A DNA stretch of 58,087 nt from Thiogranum sp. (GTDB taxonomy: Bacteria > Pseudomonadota > Gammaproteobacteria > DSM-19610): positions 1 to 58,087 of the forward strand of contig JASBST010000017.1 in NCBI GenBank assembly GCA_030148775.1, given 5' to 3'. Under the pieces are notes generated by a model. The model saw only the letters and a list, made by a program, of their open reading frames with translations. It made no database searches and was not told where the DNA came from. Shown piece by piece: positions 37,220-45,647 of this stretch (positions are counted from its first letter, which is position 1; the number at the start of each line of letters is the position of its first letter). The position numbers and the translations under genes were made by a program.

Positions 37220-37441
37220 TCAAGCGGAAGCCGCGGATACCACTAGCCGTACCACGGACCAAACCGTCAGAATGAACAGCACGGTGGCGATCAGACCCAC
37301 CACTATATAAAGCGCGGGGCTCCCCCGCTCAAAATCGTCCTGATGCTTTTTACTGCTTTGCACGCCGAACATGGAGGCGAAAACGCTGCCCACCACGCTG
37401 CCCAGCGGTTGCCGCCGCTGTTTGGATGGCTTCTGCTTCAT
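37220..37441 (-). CDS. DUF2970 family small membrane protein
   Basis: A 73-residue protein with a basic N-terminus, the QPLGSVVGSVFASMFGVQS segment typical of DUF2970, and one transmembrane helix at about residues 45-68. Function unknown. ATG 37441 gives the standard family length; the longer frame to 37456 is less likely. Confidence 0.78.
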   Translation of the reverse strand: MKQKPSKQRRQPLGSVVGSVFASMFGVQSSKKHQDDFERGSPALYIVVGLIATVLFILTVWSVVRLVVSAASA

Positions 37442-37675
37442 TCCAGACTCCCCCAATCATTCACAACTTCAGGCAATTAGAGCACAGATCGCGGCCAGTC
37501 GCTGAAACTCCCGGCTTAAGTTTATGTGCCACTTGCCGTTAGCCTCTAGCGATATTCGATTGATCAGAATTTTCACATAAATTCAATCAGTTGAAAACCC
37601 GCACGGCAAATCCCCCGGCACGGAAGCCTGTCCGTCACAGTCACAAACGATGCGCACAAGGTAAGTGGGACCTTT

Positions 37676-38734
37676 ATGTCGACGATAGTTATCATGGACC
37701 GGAATGTTGCCCGCGCCCGGCGACTGGCCGGTCTCGCCCGTGGCCTGCAAAGCGACATCCAACTGGAAATTTTTTATTGTCCCGAGGCGGCGATAGCCTG
37801 GCTCCACTGGCACCCGAGCGATCTGATCATCGCCGACGCCCGCTGTCCCGGCCATTGCGCCGAGCGGCTGATCCAACGCCTGCGGCGGACCGCCGGTGGC
37901 GAGCACCTGCCACTACTGATGCTGACACCCTGGGGGGAACACGCGCTGCGCCGCCGGGTACTGGACGCCGGCGCCACCGACCTTCTGGCCGATCCGGTCG
38001 ACGATCTGGAGTTTCACGCGCGTTGCAGCAATCTGCTGACGCAGCACCGCCAGCGGAAAATGATTCAAGAGCGCGCCCGCTGGCTGGAACAGCGGGTCGC
38101 CGAAGCCACCGGCGAAGTGCATCGGCGTGAGCATGAAACCCTGCTGCGACTGGCCAAAGCGGGCGAATACCGCGACGAGGAGACCGGCAATCACGTGATC
38201 CGCATGGCGAAGTATTCCCGCCTGATTGCGCAGCGACTCGGTCTGTCGGGCGAGGAATGCGAGACCATCGAACTGGCCGCGCCCATGCACGATATCGGCA
38301 AGATCGGTATCCCCGACCACATCCTGCGCAAACCCGCCCGACTCACCCACGGCGAGTTCGAAATCATGAAGACCCACACCCGGATCGGCTACGAAATCCT
38401 CAGGGACAGCCCGTCCAAATATCTGCAGATGGGGGCGGTCATCGCACTGAACCACCACGAAAAATACAATGGCACCGGTTATCCCGGACAACTCGGGAAG
38501 GACGAAATCCCGCTGCCGGCGCGTATCGTCAGTGTTGCCGATGCCTACGACGCGTTGACATCGGCGCGACCCTATAAAGCGCCCTGGCCGGCTAGCAAGG
38601 CGCTAGCCTACCTCGACAGCCAGCGCGGAAAATTTTTCGACCCCGCCTGCCTGGACGCGTTTTTCGCCGAACTCGAACACGTGGATCGCATCCGGGACAT
38701 GCTCTGCGACCCCAAACAAGCGCAGGTACGCTGA
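37676..38734 (+). CDS. response regulator-like HD-GYP domain protein
   Basis: A 352-residue regulator. Residues 1-120 form a receiver-like domain with an acidic pair near residue 8 and an Asp in IIADARCPGH, but the usual conserved Lys of the last strand appears as Asp (LLADPVDD). A coiled linker leads to an HD-GYP domain (about 155-345) with AKAGEYRDEETGNHVIRM, the HD motif MHDIGKIGIPD and NHHEKYNGTGYPG. HD-GYP enzymes degrade cyclic di-GMP, and the metal ligands seem complete. No partner histidine kinase is adjacent. Start ATG 37676, with GTGGGA a short distance upstream. Confidence 0.88.
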   Translation: MSTIVIMDRNVARARRLAGLARGLQSDIQLEIFYCPEAAIAWLHWHPSDLIIADARCPGHCAERLIQRLRRTAGGEHLPLLMLTPWGEHALRRRVLDAGATDLLADPVDDLEFHARCSNLLTQHRQRKMIQERARWLEQRVAEATGEVHRREHETLLRLAKAGEYRDEETGNHVIRMAKYSRLIAQRLGLSGEECETIELAAPMHDIGKIGIPDHILRKPARLTHGEFEIMKTHTRIGYEILRDSPSKYLQMGAVIALNHHEKYNGTGYPGQLGKDEIPLPARIVSVADAYDALTSARPYKAPWPASKALAYLDSQRGKFFDPACLDAFFAELEHVDRIRDMLCDPKQAQVR

Positions 38735-38777
38735 CACCTCTTTCCATTGTCCGTCGGTCTGGGTAGCATGCCACGCT

Positions 38778-40124
38778 ATGCGCCAGGTGCCGGTTCTCGT
38801 TGTGTCCCCGATTCTTTTCCACTGCGTCCTCCTGGTCTGCCTGGCCCTGCTACCCGGCGTAGCCGCAGCGGCCGCTGCCCCGGCACAGGTCGCCATTCCC
38901 CCGCCGCGACTCGGTCCCGATCAGCTGGCAGTGATCGTAAACGACGCCGATCCGCTCAGTGTGCGCATCGGCGACTATTACCGGCGGGCGCGCAAACTGC
39001 CCGCGGAAAATGTGATACACGTACGTTTCGATCCGCACGCCACCAACCTGCCGCCGGCGGAATTCAAGCAACTGAGAAAAACCATCGACAGCGCCACCGC
39101 AGCGCGCATCCAGGCCTATGCCATCACCTGGGCGAAACCCTACCGCGTCGATTGCATGTCGATCACCTCGGCGCTGAGTTTCGGATTCGACCGCAGCTGG
39201 TGTTCCAGCCACCTGTGCGCCGCCACCCGTCGCAGCCCGCTTTACGGCTACTCCGGCGCCAGCCCCTGGACGGATCGGGGTGTCCGGCCCAGCATGAGCA
39301 TCGCCGCGGAAAATTTTGCCGATGCCCGCGCGTTGATCGACCGTGGCGTGGCCGCCGACGGCACCCGGCCCAAAGGCACGGCTTATCTGGTCAGCACCAG
39401 CGACCGGGCGCGCAATGTCCGGGCCGCTCTTTATCCCCGCCTTGAGCGCAATATGCGAGGCTGGATCGAAACCCGGATCATGCAGACCGACGCCCTGCGC
39501 GAGCGCGACGATGTGATGTTTTATTTCACCGGCAAAGCACACATCGAGCAGCTCGACACACTGACGTTTCTGCCGGGGGCCGTCGCCGATCATCTCACTT
39601 CCAGCGGCGGGCGCCTGACCGACAGCGGTCAGATGAGCGCGCTGCGCTGGTTGCAGGCGGGTGCCACCGGCAGCTTTGGTACGGTCGTCGAGCCGTGCAG
39701 TCTTCCCGGAAAATTCCCCAACCCCGCCTTGCTCATGGAGCTGTACGGCAGCGGTCGCACGCTGCTCCAGTCCTACTGGACGAGTGTACAGCAACCCGGC
39801 GAGGGCATCTTCATTGGCGAGCCGCTGGCATCACCCTACGCCGGCCGGCAGTTGGCCAAAGAGCGCGACGGTTTACGCCTGCGCACGCGGGATCTGCTAC
39901 CCGGTGTCTATCGCCTCAGCCATGCCGATTACCCCGTTGGCCCCTGGCGTGAACTGGGATTGGTCAGGGCGCACTACCATCAACGCAGTTTTCTGCTGCC
40001 CTGGGCCGGCACCGGTTACTACAGTCTACACGCTCGGCAACGGCCGCTACCGCCCGACCCGGACAACCCGGAACATCTAAGCGAAGACAAAGCGTTTGGG
40101 GACGACGACGACACCTTGCGCTGA
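38778..40124 (+). CDS. TIGR03790 family exported protein
   Basis: A 448-residue exported protein with a hydrophobic signal (about residues 10-35) that matches the TIGR03790 family: LAVIVNDADPLSVRIGDYY, the RKLPAENVIHVRF motif, and the central YAITWAKPYRVDC. The function is not known. The C-terminus is acidic. The last 48 nt overlap, on the opposite strand, the 3' end of glgC. Start ATG 38778. Confidence 0.8.
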   Translation: MRQVPVLVVSPILFHCVLLVCLALLPGVAAAAAAPAQVAIPPPRLGPDQLAVIVNDADPLSVRIGDYYRRARKLPAENVIHVRFDPHATNLPPAEFKQLRKTIDSATAARIQAYAITWAKPYRVDCMSITSALSFGFDRSWCSSHLCAATRRSPLYGYSGASPWTDRGVRPSMSIAAENFADARALIDRGVAADGTRPKGTAYLVSTSDRARNVRAALYPRLERNMRGWIETRIMQTDALRERDDVMFYFTGKAHIEQLDTLTFLPGAVADHLTSSGGRLTDSGQMSALRWLQAGATGSFGTVVEPCSLPGKFPNPALLMELYGSGRTLLQSYWTSVQQPGEGIFIGEPLASPYAGRQLAKERDGLRLRTRDLLPGVYRLSHADYPVGPWRELGLVRAHYHQRSFLLPWAGTGYYSLHARQRPLPPDPDNPEHLSEDKAFGDDDDTLR

Positions 40125-41297
40125 GACATGAAAACGTTGGCGATCCTGCTCGGGGAACACGCCGATACGCTCCCCCGGCGGGATGCGGACATTCTTTTCA
40201 ACGATGCAGTGCTTGAGATGCGCGCCGTCACCCACCGCCACTCCATTGAACAGGATGGCGTCTTCGACGATGGCTTCATCGCCGACACGCACGTTGGAAA
40301 ACAAAATCGAATGGTTGACGCCGCCACCGGCAATCACGGCTCCGCCGGAGACGATGGAATTGACAAACACGCCTTCGGTTCCCGACTCACCGGGCACGGT
40401 ACGCGCCGGTGGCGTCTGTTCCTGGTAGGTGCGGATATGCCAGTCCGGCTGATACAGATCCAGCGGCGGCACCGGATCCAACAGGCTCATGTTGGCGGCG
40501 TAGTAGGCATCCAGCGTCCCTACGTCACGCCAATAGCGGTCGGGCGAGACGCGTCCGCCATCGCGGCCAAAACGATAAGCGCAGGCGCGGCCCCGGGCAA
40601 TCAGCGCGGGGAGAATATCGTGGCCGAAGTCGTGGCTGGAATTCGCATCTTCCTGATCGCGCCGCAAGACATCGAGCAAGTGCTGTTTGCCGAAGACATA
40701 TATGCCCATCGACACCAGCGCGCGCTGTGGCTTCCCGGGCAGCGTCCGGGGGGACGTGGGTTTTTCCTCAAAGCCGACGATTTCATCGCCGGCATCGACC
40801 TGCATCACGCCGAATGCGCCCGCCTCGCCCGCGTCGACCTCCATACAGGCCACGCTGACGTCGGCCTGCCGCTGCACATGTGCGCGGACCATCTCAGCGT
40901 AGTCCATACGGTATATATGATCGCCGGAAAGTATCAACACCCAGTCGGCGTCGCTGCGCTCCAGCATGTACAGGTTCTGATAGATGGCGTTGGCGGTACC
41001 GGTATACCAGCTCCCGTCGATACGCATCTGCGGCGGCACCGGCGTGATGTATTCGCCCAGTTCGGGGTTGAAGATAGACCAGGCGTCGCGCAGATGTTTT
41101 TGCAGCGAATGCGATTTGTACTGGGTCAGCACCAAAACGCGCCGAATGTCGGAATGCAGGCAATTGGCCAGACAGAAATCGATAATCCGGTATTTGCCGC
41201 CAAACGGCACGGCGGGCTTGGCGCGATCCGCGGTCAACGGATGCAAACGGGAGCCGACCCCGCCGGCAAGAATAATGGCCAGTGTTTTGTCCAACAT
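40077..41297 (-). CDS. glgC: glucose-1-phosphate adenylyltransferase
   Basis: A 406-residue enzyme making ADP-glucose from glucose-1-phosphate and ATP, the committed step of glycogen synthesis. The N-terminus has the pyrophosphorylase motif [21 protein letters not shown]; further on come [21 protein letters not shown] (metal site) and a left-handed beta-helix C-terminus. ATG 41297 matches the usual start. The other glycogen genes are not in the window. Its 3' end overlaps the convergent TIGR03790 gene by 48 nt. Confidence 0.95.
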   Translation of the reverse strand: MLDKTLAIILAGGVGSRLHPLTADRAKPAVPFGGKYRIIDFCLANCLHSDIRRVLVLTQYKSHSLQKHLRDAWSIFNPELGEYITPVPPQMRIDGSWYTGTANAIYQNLYMLERSDADWVLILSGDHIYRMDYAEMVRAHVQRQADVSVACMEVDAGEAGAFGVMQVDAGDEIVGFEEKPTSPRTLPGKPQRALVSMGIYVFGKQHLLDVLRRDQEDANSSHDFGHDILPALIARGRACAYRFGRDGGRVSPDRYWRDVGTLDAYYAANMSLLDPVPPLDLYQPDWHIRTYQEQTPPARTVPGESGTEGVFVNSIVSGGAVIAGGGVNHSILFSNVRVGDEAIVEDAILFNGVAVGDGAHLKHCIVEKNVRIPPGERIGVFPEQDRQRFHVSAQGVVVVPKRFVFA

Positions 41298-41317
41298 GAC
41301 TGAGTCCCTGGAATCGT

Positions 41318-41335
41318 TGCAACAGTATTGTTGCA
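41318..41335. repeat. palindrome upstream of glgC (candidate operator)
   Basis: TGCAACA and TGTTGCA form a perfect 7-bp inverted repeat with a 4-nt spacer (GTAT), 21 nt upstream of the glgC start. It could be a regulator-binding site or a 5'-UTR hairpin. It lies about 208 nt upstream of the nasT sigma-54 site, so it is less likely to belong to that promoter. Confidence 0.45.
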
Positions 41336-41542
41336 GTGCAAGCAATGCCTGTGCCGTGTCGGTGCGCACGCGCCAAAAGGCCGCGCGGCGGGGAACCCTG
41401 GTGGTGCGGGCGTGCGCAGACGCCGCTGGGCGCACCGAAACCGGGAAGCGCGGGCGCAACCTGACTCATTGTTGTGCAGACGTCCTACCCGGTACCCGAC
41501 TCATGGCCCGACTCCGACCCGGTTTCAGTCGCTTACATCGGC

Positions 41543-41558
41543 TGGCACGGCCTTTGCT
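41543..41558 (+). promoter_or_regulatory. sigma-54 promoter of nasT
   Basis: CTGGCACGGCCTTTGCT matches the -24/-12 consensus (TGGCAC, N5, TTGCT) with the invariant GG-N10-GC spacing. The predicted transcription start near 41568 leaves an untranslated leader of about 25 nt before nasT. No clear NtrC palindrome was seen upstream of it. Confidence 0.75.
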
Positions 41559-41592
41559 GTGGCGAAACACAACCGTTTTACATGGACTCTCC

Positions 41593-42168
41593 ATGCAGTT
41601 GAAAGCGTTGTTGGTCAACGGCGATCCGGCGAGCGGCGAACTGCTCAGGCAATCGTTGCGCTCGTTGGGTCACGAGGTGGTGGCCGAATGTTGCGAGGAC
41701 ACCGATCTGCTCACCCAGGTCGGCATACACACCCCCGATATCCTGGTGGTTTTGTGCAACCGGCCCGCGGGGCTGTTGCCGAAACTTGGGCAGTTGTTGC
41801 TGCAAAGCGCCGTTCCGGTGGTACTGTTCACCGACGACAACGACCCCGAGATCATCCACCGTGCCGTCCACGCCGGGGTCAGCGCCTATATCGTCGACGG
41901 GCTGGAAGCCGGACGCATCGGTAGCATCCTGAATGTAGCCGTCGCCCGATTCGGCGCCTACGAACAACTGCGCCGCGAACTGCTGGACACCCGTGCCAAT
42001 CTGATAGAACGCAAAGCCGTCGAGCGTGCCAAGGGGATTTTGATGAAACAGCGCGGCTACGATGAGCCCAGGGCCTATCACGCACTGCGAAAGATGGCCA
42101 TGGACAAGAATCTGCGCATCGGCGAAGTGGCGGAAAACGTCATCGCTGTTGCCGATCTGCTGAACTGA
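41593..42168 (+). CDS. nasT: NasT-like ANTAR-domain antiterminator
   Basis: A 191-residue RNA-binding regulator. Residues 1-120 are a receiver-like domain in which the site normally holding the phosphoacceptor Asp reads ILVVLCNRP, so it probably is a pseudo-receiver. Residues about 125-188 are an ANTAR domain with [31 protein letters not shown], its signature helices. ANTAR proteins bind paired hexaloop hairpins in leader RNA and prevent termination; NasT does so for nitrate assimilation genes, usually under control of the nitrate sensor NasS, which is not seen here. ATG 41593 gives the standard length. A sigma-54 promoter precedes it, and an ANTAR-type terminator begins 9 nt after its stop. 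Confidence 0.9.
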   Translation: MQLKALLVNGDPASGELLRQSLRSLGHEVVAECCEDTDLLTQVGIHTPDILVVLCNRPAGLLPKLGQLLLQSAVPVVLFTDDNDPEIIHRAVHAGVSAYIVDGLEAGRIGSILNVAVARFGAYEQLRRELLDTRANLIERKAVERAKGILMKQRGYDEPRAYHALRKMAMDKNLRIGEVAENVIAVADLLN

Positions 42169-42176
42169 AACCTGCC

Positions 42177-42258
42177 GTCCACCGCCAAAGACGGCGGTGA
42201 CGGGGACGAAGGCGTCCACTCCGCGACCGATGGGTCGGCGGACTGGGCGCTTTTTTTT
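42177..42258 (+). promoter_or_regulatory. candidate ANTAR (NasT) attenuator after nasT: two hairpins plus terminator
   Basis: P1 is ACCGCC, loop AAAGAC, GGCGGT (42181-42198), extended by GTC/GAC at its base. The loop has the A1/G4 bases of ANTAR targets. P2 is GGAC, loop GAAGGC, GTCC (42204-42217), with G4 but G at position 1. P2 shares bases with the 5' arm of a long terminator stem (42212-42250) that has one mismatch and one bulge and is followed by eight T (42251-42258). The arrangement allows NasT to decide between stopping after nasT and reading on into the porin gene. Confidence 0.7.
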
Positions 42259-42639
42259 GCTCTATCACAATTCGATCGGGAAGCTTATGCCAGCCGTCTT
42301 GGAACGCCACAGTTTCAGCCCCCGTACGCCAATGGGGCGTCGGTAGTGGCGGCCGGCATCAACCCGGACAGATCCCCCCGCCTTGGACCGCTGGTACGGC
42401 GCGCGCCCGAGATAGCGTCCGCCCTCTTTAACCATCCGCCCCGGGAAGCGGTGCAGCCACGTTTCTGCGCGTCGCCTGCGGGTGGACGAAACCACGCCTC
42501 CGGGCGCAAGCGAACACGGCCACGACGATGTCTTTGCAGCAGCCCGCCCGACGCAACGCTTGCCTCAGGCTCGAAACCGGGGAACGACCAGTTTTATACC
42601 CACCTACAAACAGCAACAGTAATCGGAGCAGTCACAGAC
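42259..42639. other. gene-free stretch between the nasT attenuator and the porin gene
   Basis: About 380 nt with no coding region of convincing character, no tRNA and no strong hairpin with a U-run. It could be a long 5' untranslated region if the porin is read from the nasT promoter, or contain its own promoter. Confidence 0.5.
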
Positions 42640-43854
42640 ATGAACAACATCGCCAAACGATTCGAACAGCCACGCCTGCAGGCACTTGCTCTCAGCGCCT
42701 TCCTGGCTTGCGGCGCCCCCGCAAAAGCGGGCACCTTCACCGAAGCGCTCACCGCGGGCAAGGCGGAGGTCAACATGCGCTTGCGCTATGAACGGGTCGA
42801 GCAGAATAACGCGCTAAAAGACGCCGACGGACTCACGCTGCGTACCCGCCTGGGTTACGGCAGCGCCGATTACCGCGGGCTGCGCGCTTACCTGGAAATG
42901 GAGAACACCAGTAGCCTGATCGAGGACTTCAACAGCGGCCCCGGCGGCAATGGCAAAAGCTCGTACTCGGTCATCGCCGACCCCGACAACAGCGAAGTCA
43001 ATCAGGCCTATGTCAGCTACAGCGGAATTCCCGATGCTCATCTGAAGATCGGCCGCCAGCGTATGATCTGGGACAACGCCCGCTTTCTCGGCAATGTCGG
43101 CTGGCGGCAGAACGAACAGACCTATGACGCGGTGGACTTCACCAATACCACGGTGCCACATCTCAGCCTGAACTATGCCTACATTGACAAGGTGCGCAAT
43201 ATCTTCGGCGCAGACGCCGATATGAGCAATCATCTGATTCACGCCTCGTTCGACGGCCTGGATTTTGCCGCGCTGACACTGTACGGCTATTTCCTCGAAT
43301 ACAACGCCAGCAGTGGACTGCGCGCCAACTCGAATCGGACACTGGGCGGTTTTATCGATGGTGACTATGGCGCAGGCAGCACCAGGTTGCTGTACCGAGC
43401 CGAATACGCCAGGCAAAGCGACTACGCCGACGGCAACAACGCTATCGACGCCGACTATTATCACTTCATCCTGGGAGGGACGGCCAAGGGGATCAGCGTC
43501 AAATTCGGCTACGAGTTGCTGGGCGCCGACAGTTTCAGCGGTTTCGAAACACCGCTCGCCACCAAGCACGCCTTCAATGGCTGGGCCGACATTTTCCTCA
43601 ATACGCCGGTCGACGGCCTGCAGGACCGCTATCTCTCCGTCGGCGGGAAGTTCAAGGGCTTCAAACTGCTCGGCGTGTACCACGATTTCCGCGCCGACAA
43701 GGGCGGCGCCGATTACGGCAGCGAAATCGACCTGCTGGCGATAAAGAAGTTCACCAAGCACTATTCCGCCGGCATCAAATACGCCCGTTACAATGCCGAC
43801 GATTTCTCGGTAGACAATGACAAGTTCTGGCTGTGGGCCGAACTGAAGTTCTGA
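42640..43854 (+). CDS. outer-membrane porin-like beta-barrel protein
   Basis: A 404-residue exported protein. A signal peptide (about residues 1-31, ending ACGAPAKA) precedes a long run of alternating-polarity strands with many aromatic residues and a final phenylalanine (LWAELKF), as expected of outer-membrane barrels. GRQRMIWDNARFLGN and the alternation resemble alginate-export-like or uncharacterised porins. Its place between nasT and nrtA suggests a channel for nitrate or another anion across the outer membrane; this is inferred from position. ATG 42640 with CGGAG upstream was chosen over the longer frame. A strong terminator follows. Confidence 0.78.
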   Translation: MNNIAKRFEQPRLQALALSAFLACGAPAKAGTFTEALTAGKAEVNMRLRYERVEQNNALKDADGLTLRTRLGYGSADYRGLRAYLEMENTSSLIEDFNSGPGGNGKSSYSVIADPDNSEVNQAYVSYSGIPDAHLKIGRQRMIWDNARFLGNVGWRQNEQTYDAVDFTNTTVPHLSLNYAYIDKVRNIFGADADMSNHLIHASFDGLDFAALTLYGYFLEYNASSGLRANSNRTLGGFIDGDYGAGSTRLLYRAEYARQSDYADGNNAIDADYYHFILGGTAKGISVKFGYELLGADSFSGFETPLATKHAFNGWADIFLNTPVDGLQDRYLSVGGKFKGFKLLGVYHDFRADKGGADYGSEIDLLAIKKFTKHYSAGIKYARYNADDFSVDNDKFWLWAELKF

Positions 43855-43887
43855 ACGGGCTGCAACGTCTCCCGGCGGTACCCTCCG

Positions 43888-43922
43888 ACGCCGGCGGCCG
43901 CTAACGGTCGCCGGCGTTTTTT
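43888..43922 (+). terminator. intrinsic terminator after the porin gene
   Basis: A 12-bp stem (ACGCCGGCGGCC with GGTCGCCGGCGT, one G-T pair), a 6-nt loop and six T make a strong Rho-independent terminator 33 nt after the stop. Confidence 0.85.
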
Positions 43923-43935
43923 ATCCCGCCCCATC

Positions 43936-43950
43936 GCACCAGCGCGGTGC
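43936..43950. promoter_or_regulatory. NtrC-binding-site-like palindrome upstream of nrtA
   Basis: GCACC, AGCGC, GGTGC matches the NtrC core GCACC-N5-GGTGC exactly and is centred about 107 nt upstream of the predicted sigma-54 start. A second weaker repeat (GCAC TGCT GTGC, 43970-43981) lies nearby. Confidence 0.6.
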
Positions 43951-44024
43951 GCCCGTGCCCCAACGAACAGCACTGCTGTGCGGGCGTTGAGATATTTTAT
44001 TCTTGTTTACAGCAAGTTGGATGA

Positions 44025-44040
44025 TGGCACGCATTCTGCT
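44025..44040 (+). promoter_or_regulatory. sigma-54 promoter of nrtABC
   Basis: TGGCACGCATTCTGCT has the GG-N10-GC spacing and differs from the consensus only at the first base of TTGC. The predicted start near 44050 gives a leader of about 180 nt before nrtA. Confidence 0.7.
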
Positions 44041-44114
44041 GTGGAGTCCGTGACGTCTCCAGTTGTAACGGCGCAGCCGGGGATTTAAGAAACCACCCAC
44101 AATTTGAACCCCAT

Positions 44115-44202
44115 CTGGCCGATGTCGGCCGGATTGTTATGGACAAAGGTGTCTGTGCGCCTGGGACCAGCGGGTCCCGGCCGAAGACGCCTTTATTCGT
44201 TT
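44115..44202 (+). promoter_or_regulatory. candidate ANTAR (NasT) attenuator in the nrtA leader
   Basis: P1 is CTGGCC, loop GATGTC, GGCCGG (44115-44132). P2 is ATGGAC, loop AAAGGT, GTCTGT (44139-44156); its loop has A1 and G4. The bases AAAGGTGTCT (44145-44154) can instead pair with AGACGCCTTT (44185-44194) around an inner hairpin CTGGGACC/GGTCCCGG, forming a terminator followed by a T-rich tail (44192-44202). P2 and the terminator are mutually exclusive. In addition, CCGGCCGA (44178-44185 area) is complementary to the P1 3' arm region TCGGCCGG. nrtA starts 27 nt further on. Confidence 0.65.
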
Positions 44203-44228
44203 CAGGCACGCAAAAATTCGGAGCCCAC

Positions 44229-45620
44229 ATGCTAGACAGACAGCCGCGCACGGCAAAACCCTCCTCCCTCAAACGCATCCTATTCGCGCTCAGTCTGGGC
44301 CTCTTCGCCGCTGCCAACAGCAGCGCCGATATTGGCCCGCCCGAGAAGGAAGACCTGAAATTCGGCTTCATCAAACTCACCGACATGGCTCCGTTGGCCA
44401 TCGCCTACGAAAAGGGTTACTTCGAGGACGAAGGCCTGTATGTCACACTCGAAGCGCAGGCCAACTGGAAAGTGCTGCTCGACGGCGTCATCGACGGTCA
44501 ACTGGACGGGGCCCACATGCTCGCCGGACAACCGCTGGCGGCGACCATCGGCTTTGGCACCAAGGCGCATATCGTCACCCCTTTTTCCATGGATCTGAAC
44601 GGCAATGGCATCACCGTTTCCAACGAGGTCTGGGAACAGATGAAACCCCTTATTCCGAAGCAGGAGGACGGCCGGCCGGTGCATCCGATCAAGGCCGACT
44701 ATCTGAAACCGGTGGTCGCCAAATACCGCGATGAAGGCAAGTCCTTCAAGATGGGCATGGTCTTTCCAGTCTCGACGCACAACTACGAGTTGCGTTATTG
44801 GCTCGCCGCCGGTGGGCTCAACACCGGCTACTATGCCCCCGAGAAGGGCGACATCTCGGGCACGCTGCAGGCCGATGTCCAGCTGTCGGTCACCCCGCCG
44901 CCACAGATGCCGGCGACACTGGAGGCCGGGACCATCTACGGCTACTGCGTCGGCGAGCCGTGGAACCAACAGGCGGTGTTCAAGGGCATCGGCGTGCCCG
45001 TGATCACCGACTACGAAATCTGGAAAGACAATCCGGAGAAGGTCTTCGGCATGACCGAGGCTTTTACACAGAAATATCCGAACACCACCGCGCGTGTGGT
45101 CAAGGCCCTGCTGCGCGCCGCCAAGTGGCTCGACGAGGACAACAACAAAAACCGGCCGGAGGCGGTCAAGTATCTATCGCAACCGAACTATGTCGGCGCC
45201 GATTACAACGTGATCGCCAATTCGATGACCGGCACTTTCGAGTACGAAAAAGGCGACAAACGCGAGGTACCGGACTTCAATGTCTTCTTCCGCTACTTCG
45301 CCACCTACCCTTATTACTCCGACGCTGTGTGGTATCTGACGCAGATGCGCCGCTGGGGGCAGATCGCTCAATACAAGCCCGACAGTTGGTATATCGATAC
45401 CGCCAAGAGCGTCTACCGGCCGGACATTTACGCCAAAGCGGCCAAGGCGCTGATCGCCGAGGGCAAGATGAGCGCGGCGGATTTCCCGGACTTTGCCACC
45501 GAAGACGGCTTTCGCGAACCCCAGAGCGAGTTCATCGACGGCATCACCTTCGACGGCACCAAACCGAACGCTTATCTGGAAAAGTTTCCCATCGGTCTTA
45601 AGGGCGAGCAAACCCCCTGA
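44229..45620 (+). CDS. nrtA: nitrate ABC transporter substrate-binding protein (NrtA-like)
   Basis: A 463-residue protein with a signal peptide (about residues 1-33), then a CmpA/NrtA-type binding domain ([22 protein letters not shown], the [19 protein letters not shown] segment and [13 protein letters not shown]). It binds nitrate (or a related anion) in the periplasm for import. ATG 44229 is preceded by GGAG at good spacing. No separate nasS gene is seen; whether this protein also senses nitrate for NasT is speculation. Followed by the permease and ATPase genes with short gaps. Confidence 0.9.
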   Translation: MLDRQPRTAKPSSLKRILFALSLGLFAAANSSADIGPPEKEDLKFGFIKLTDMAPLAIAYEKGYFEDEGLYVTLEAQANWKVLLDGVIDGQLDGAHMLAGQPLAATIGFGTKAHIVTPFSMDLNGNGITVSNEVWEQMKPLIPKQEDGRPVHPIKADYLKPVVAKYRDEGKSFKMGMVFPVSTHNYELRYWLAAGGLNTGYYAPEKGDISGTLQADVQLSVTPPPQMPATLEAGTIYGYCVGEPWNQQAVFKGIGVPVITDYEIWKDNPEKVFGMTEAFTQKYPNTTARVVKALLRAAKWLDEDNNKNRPEAVKYLSQPNYVGADYNVIANSMTGTFEYEKGDKREVPDFNVFFRYFATYPYYSDAVWYLTQMRRWGQIAQYKPDSWYIDTAKSVYRPDIYAKAAKALIAEGKMSAADFPDFATEDGFREPQSEFIDGITFDGTKPNAYLEKFPIGLKGEQTP

Positions 45621-45647
45621 TCGCAATCATTCAGCAGGACTCATCGC

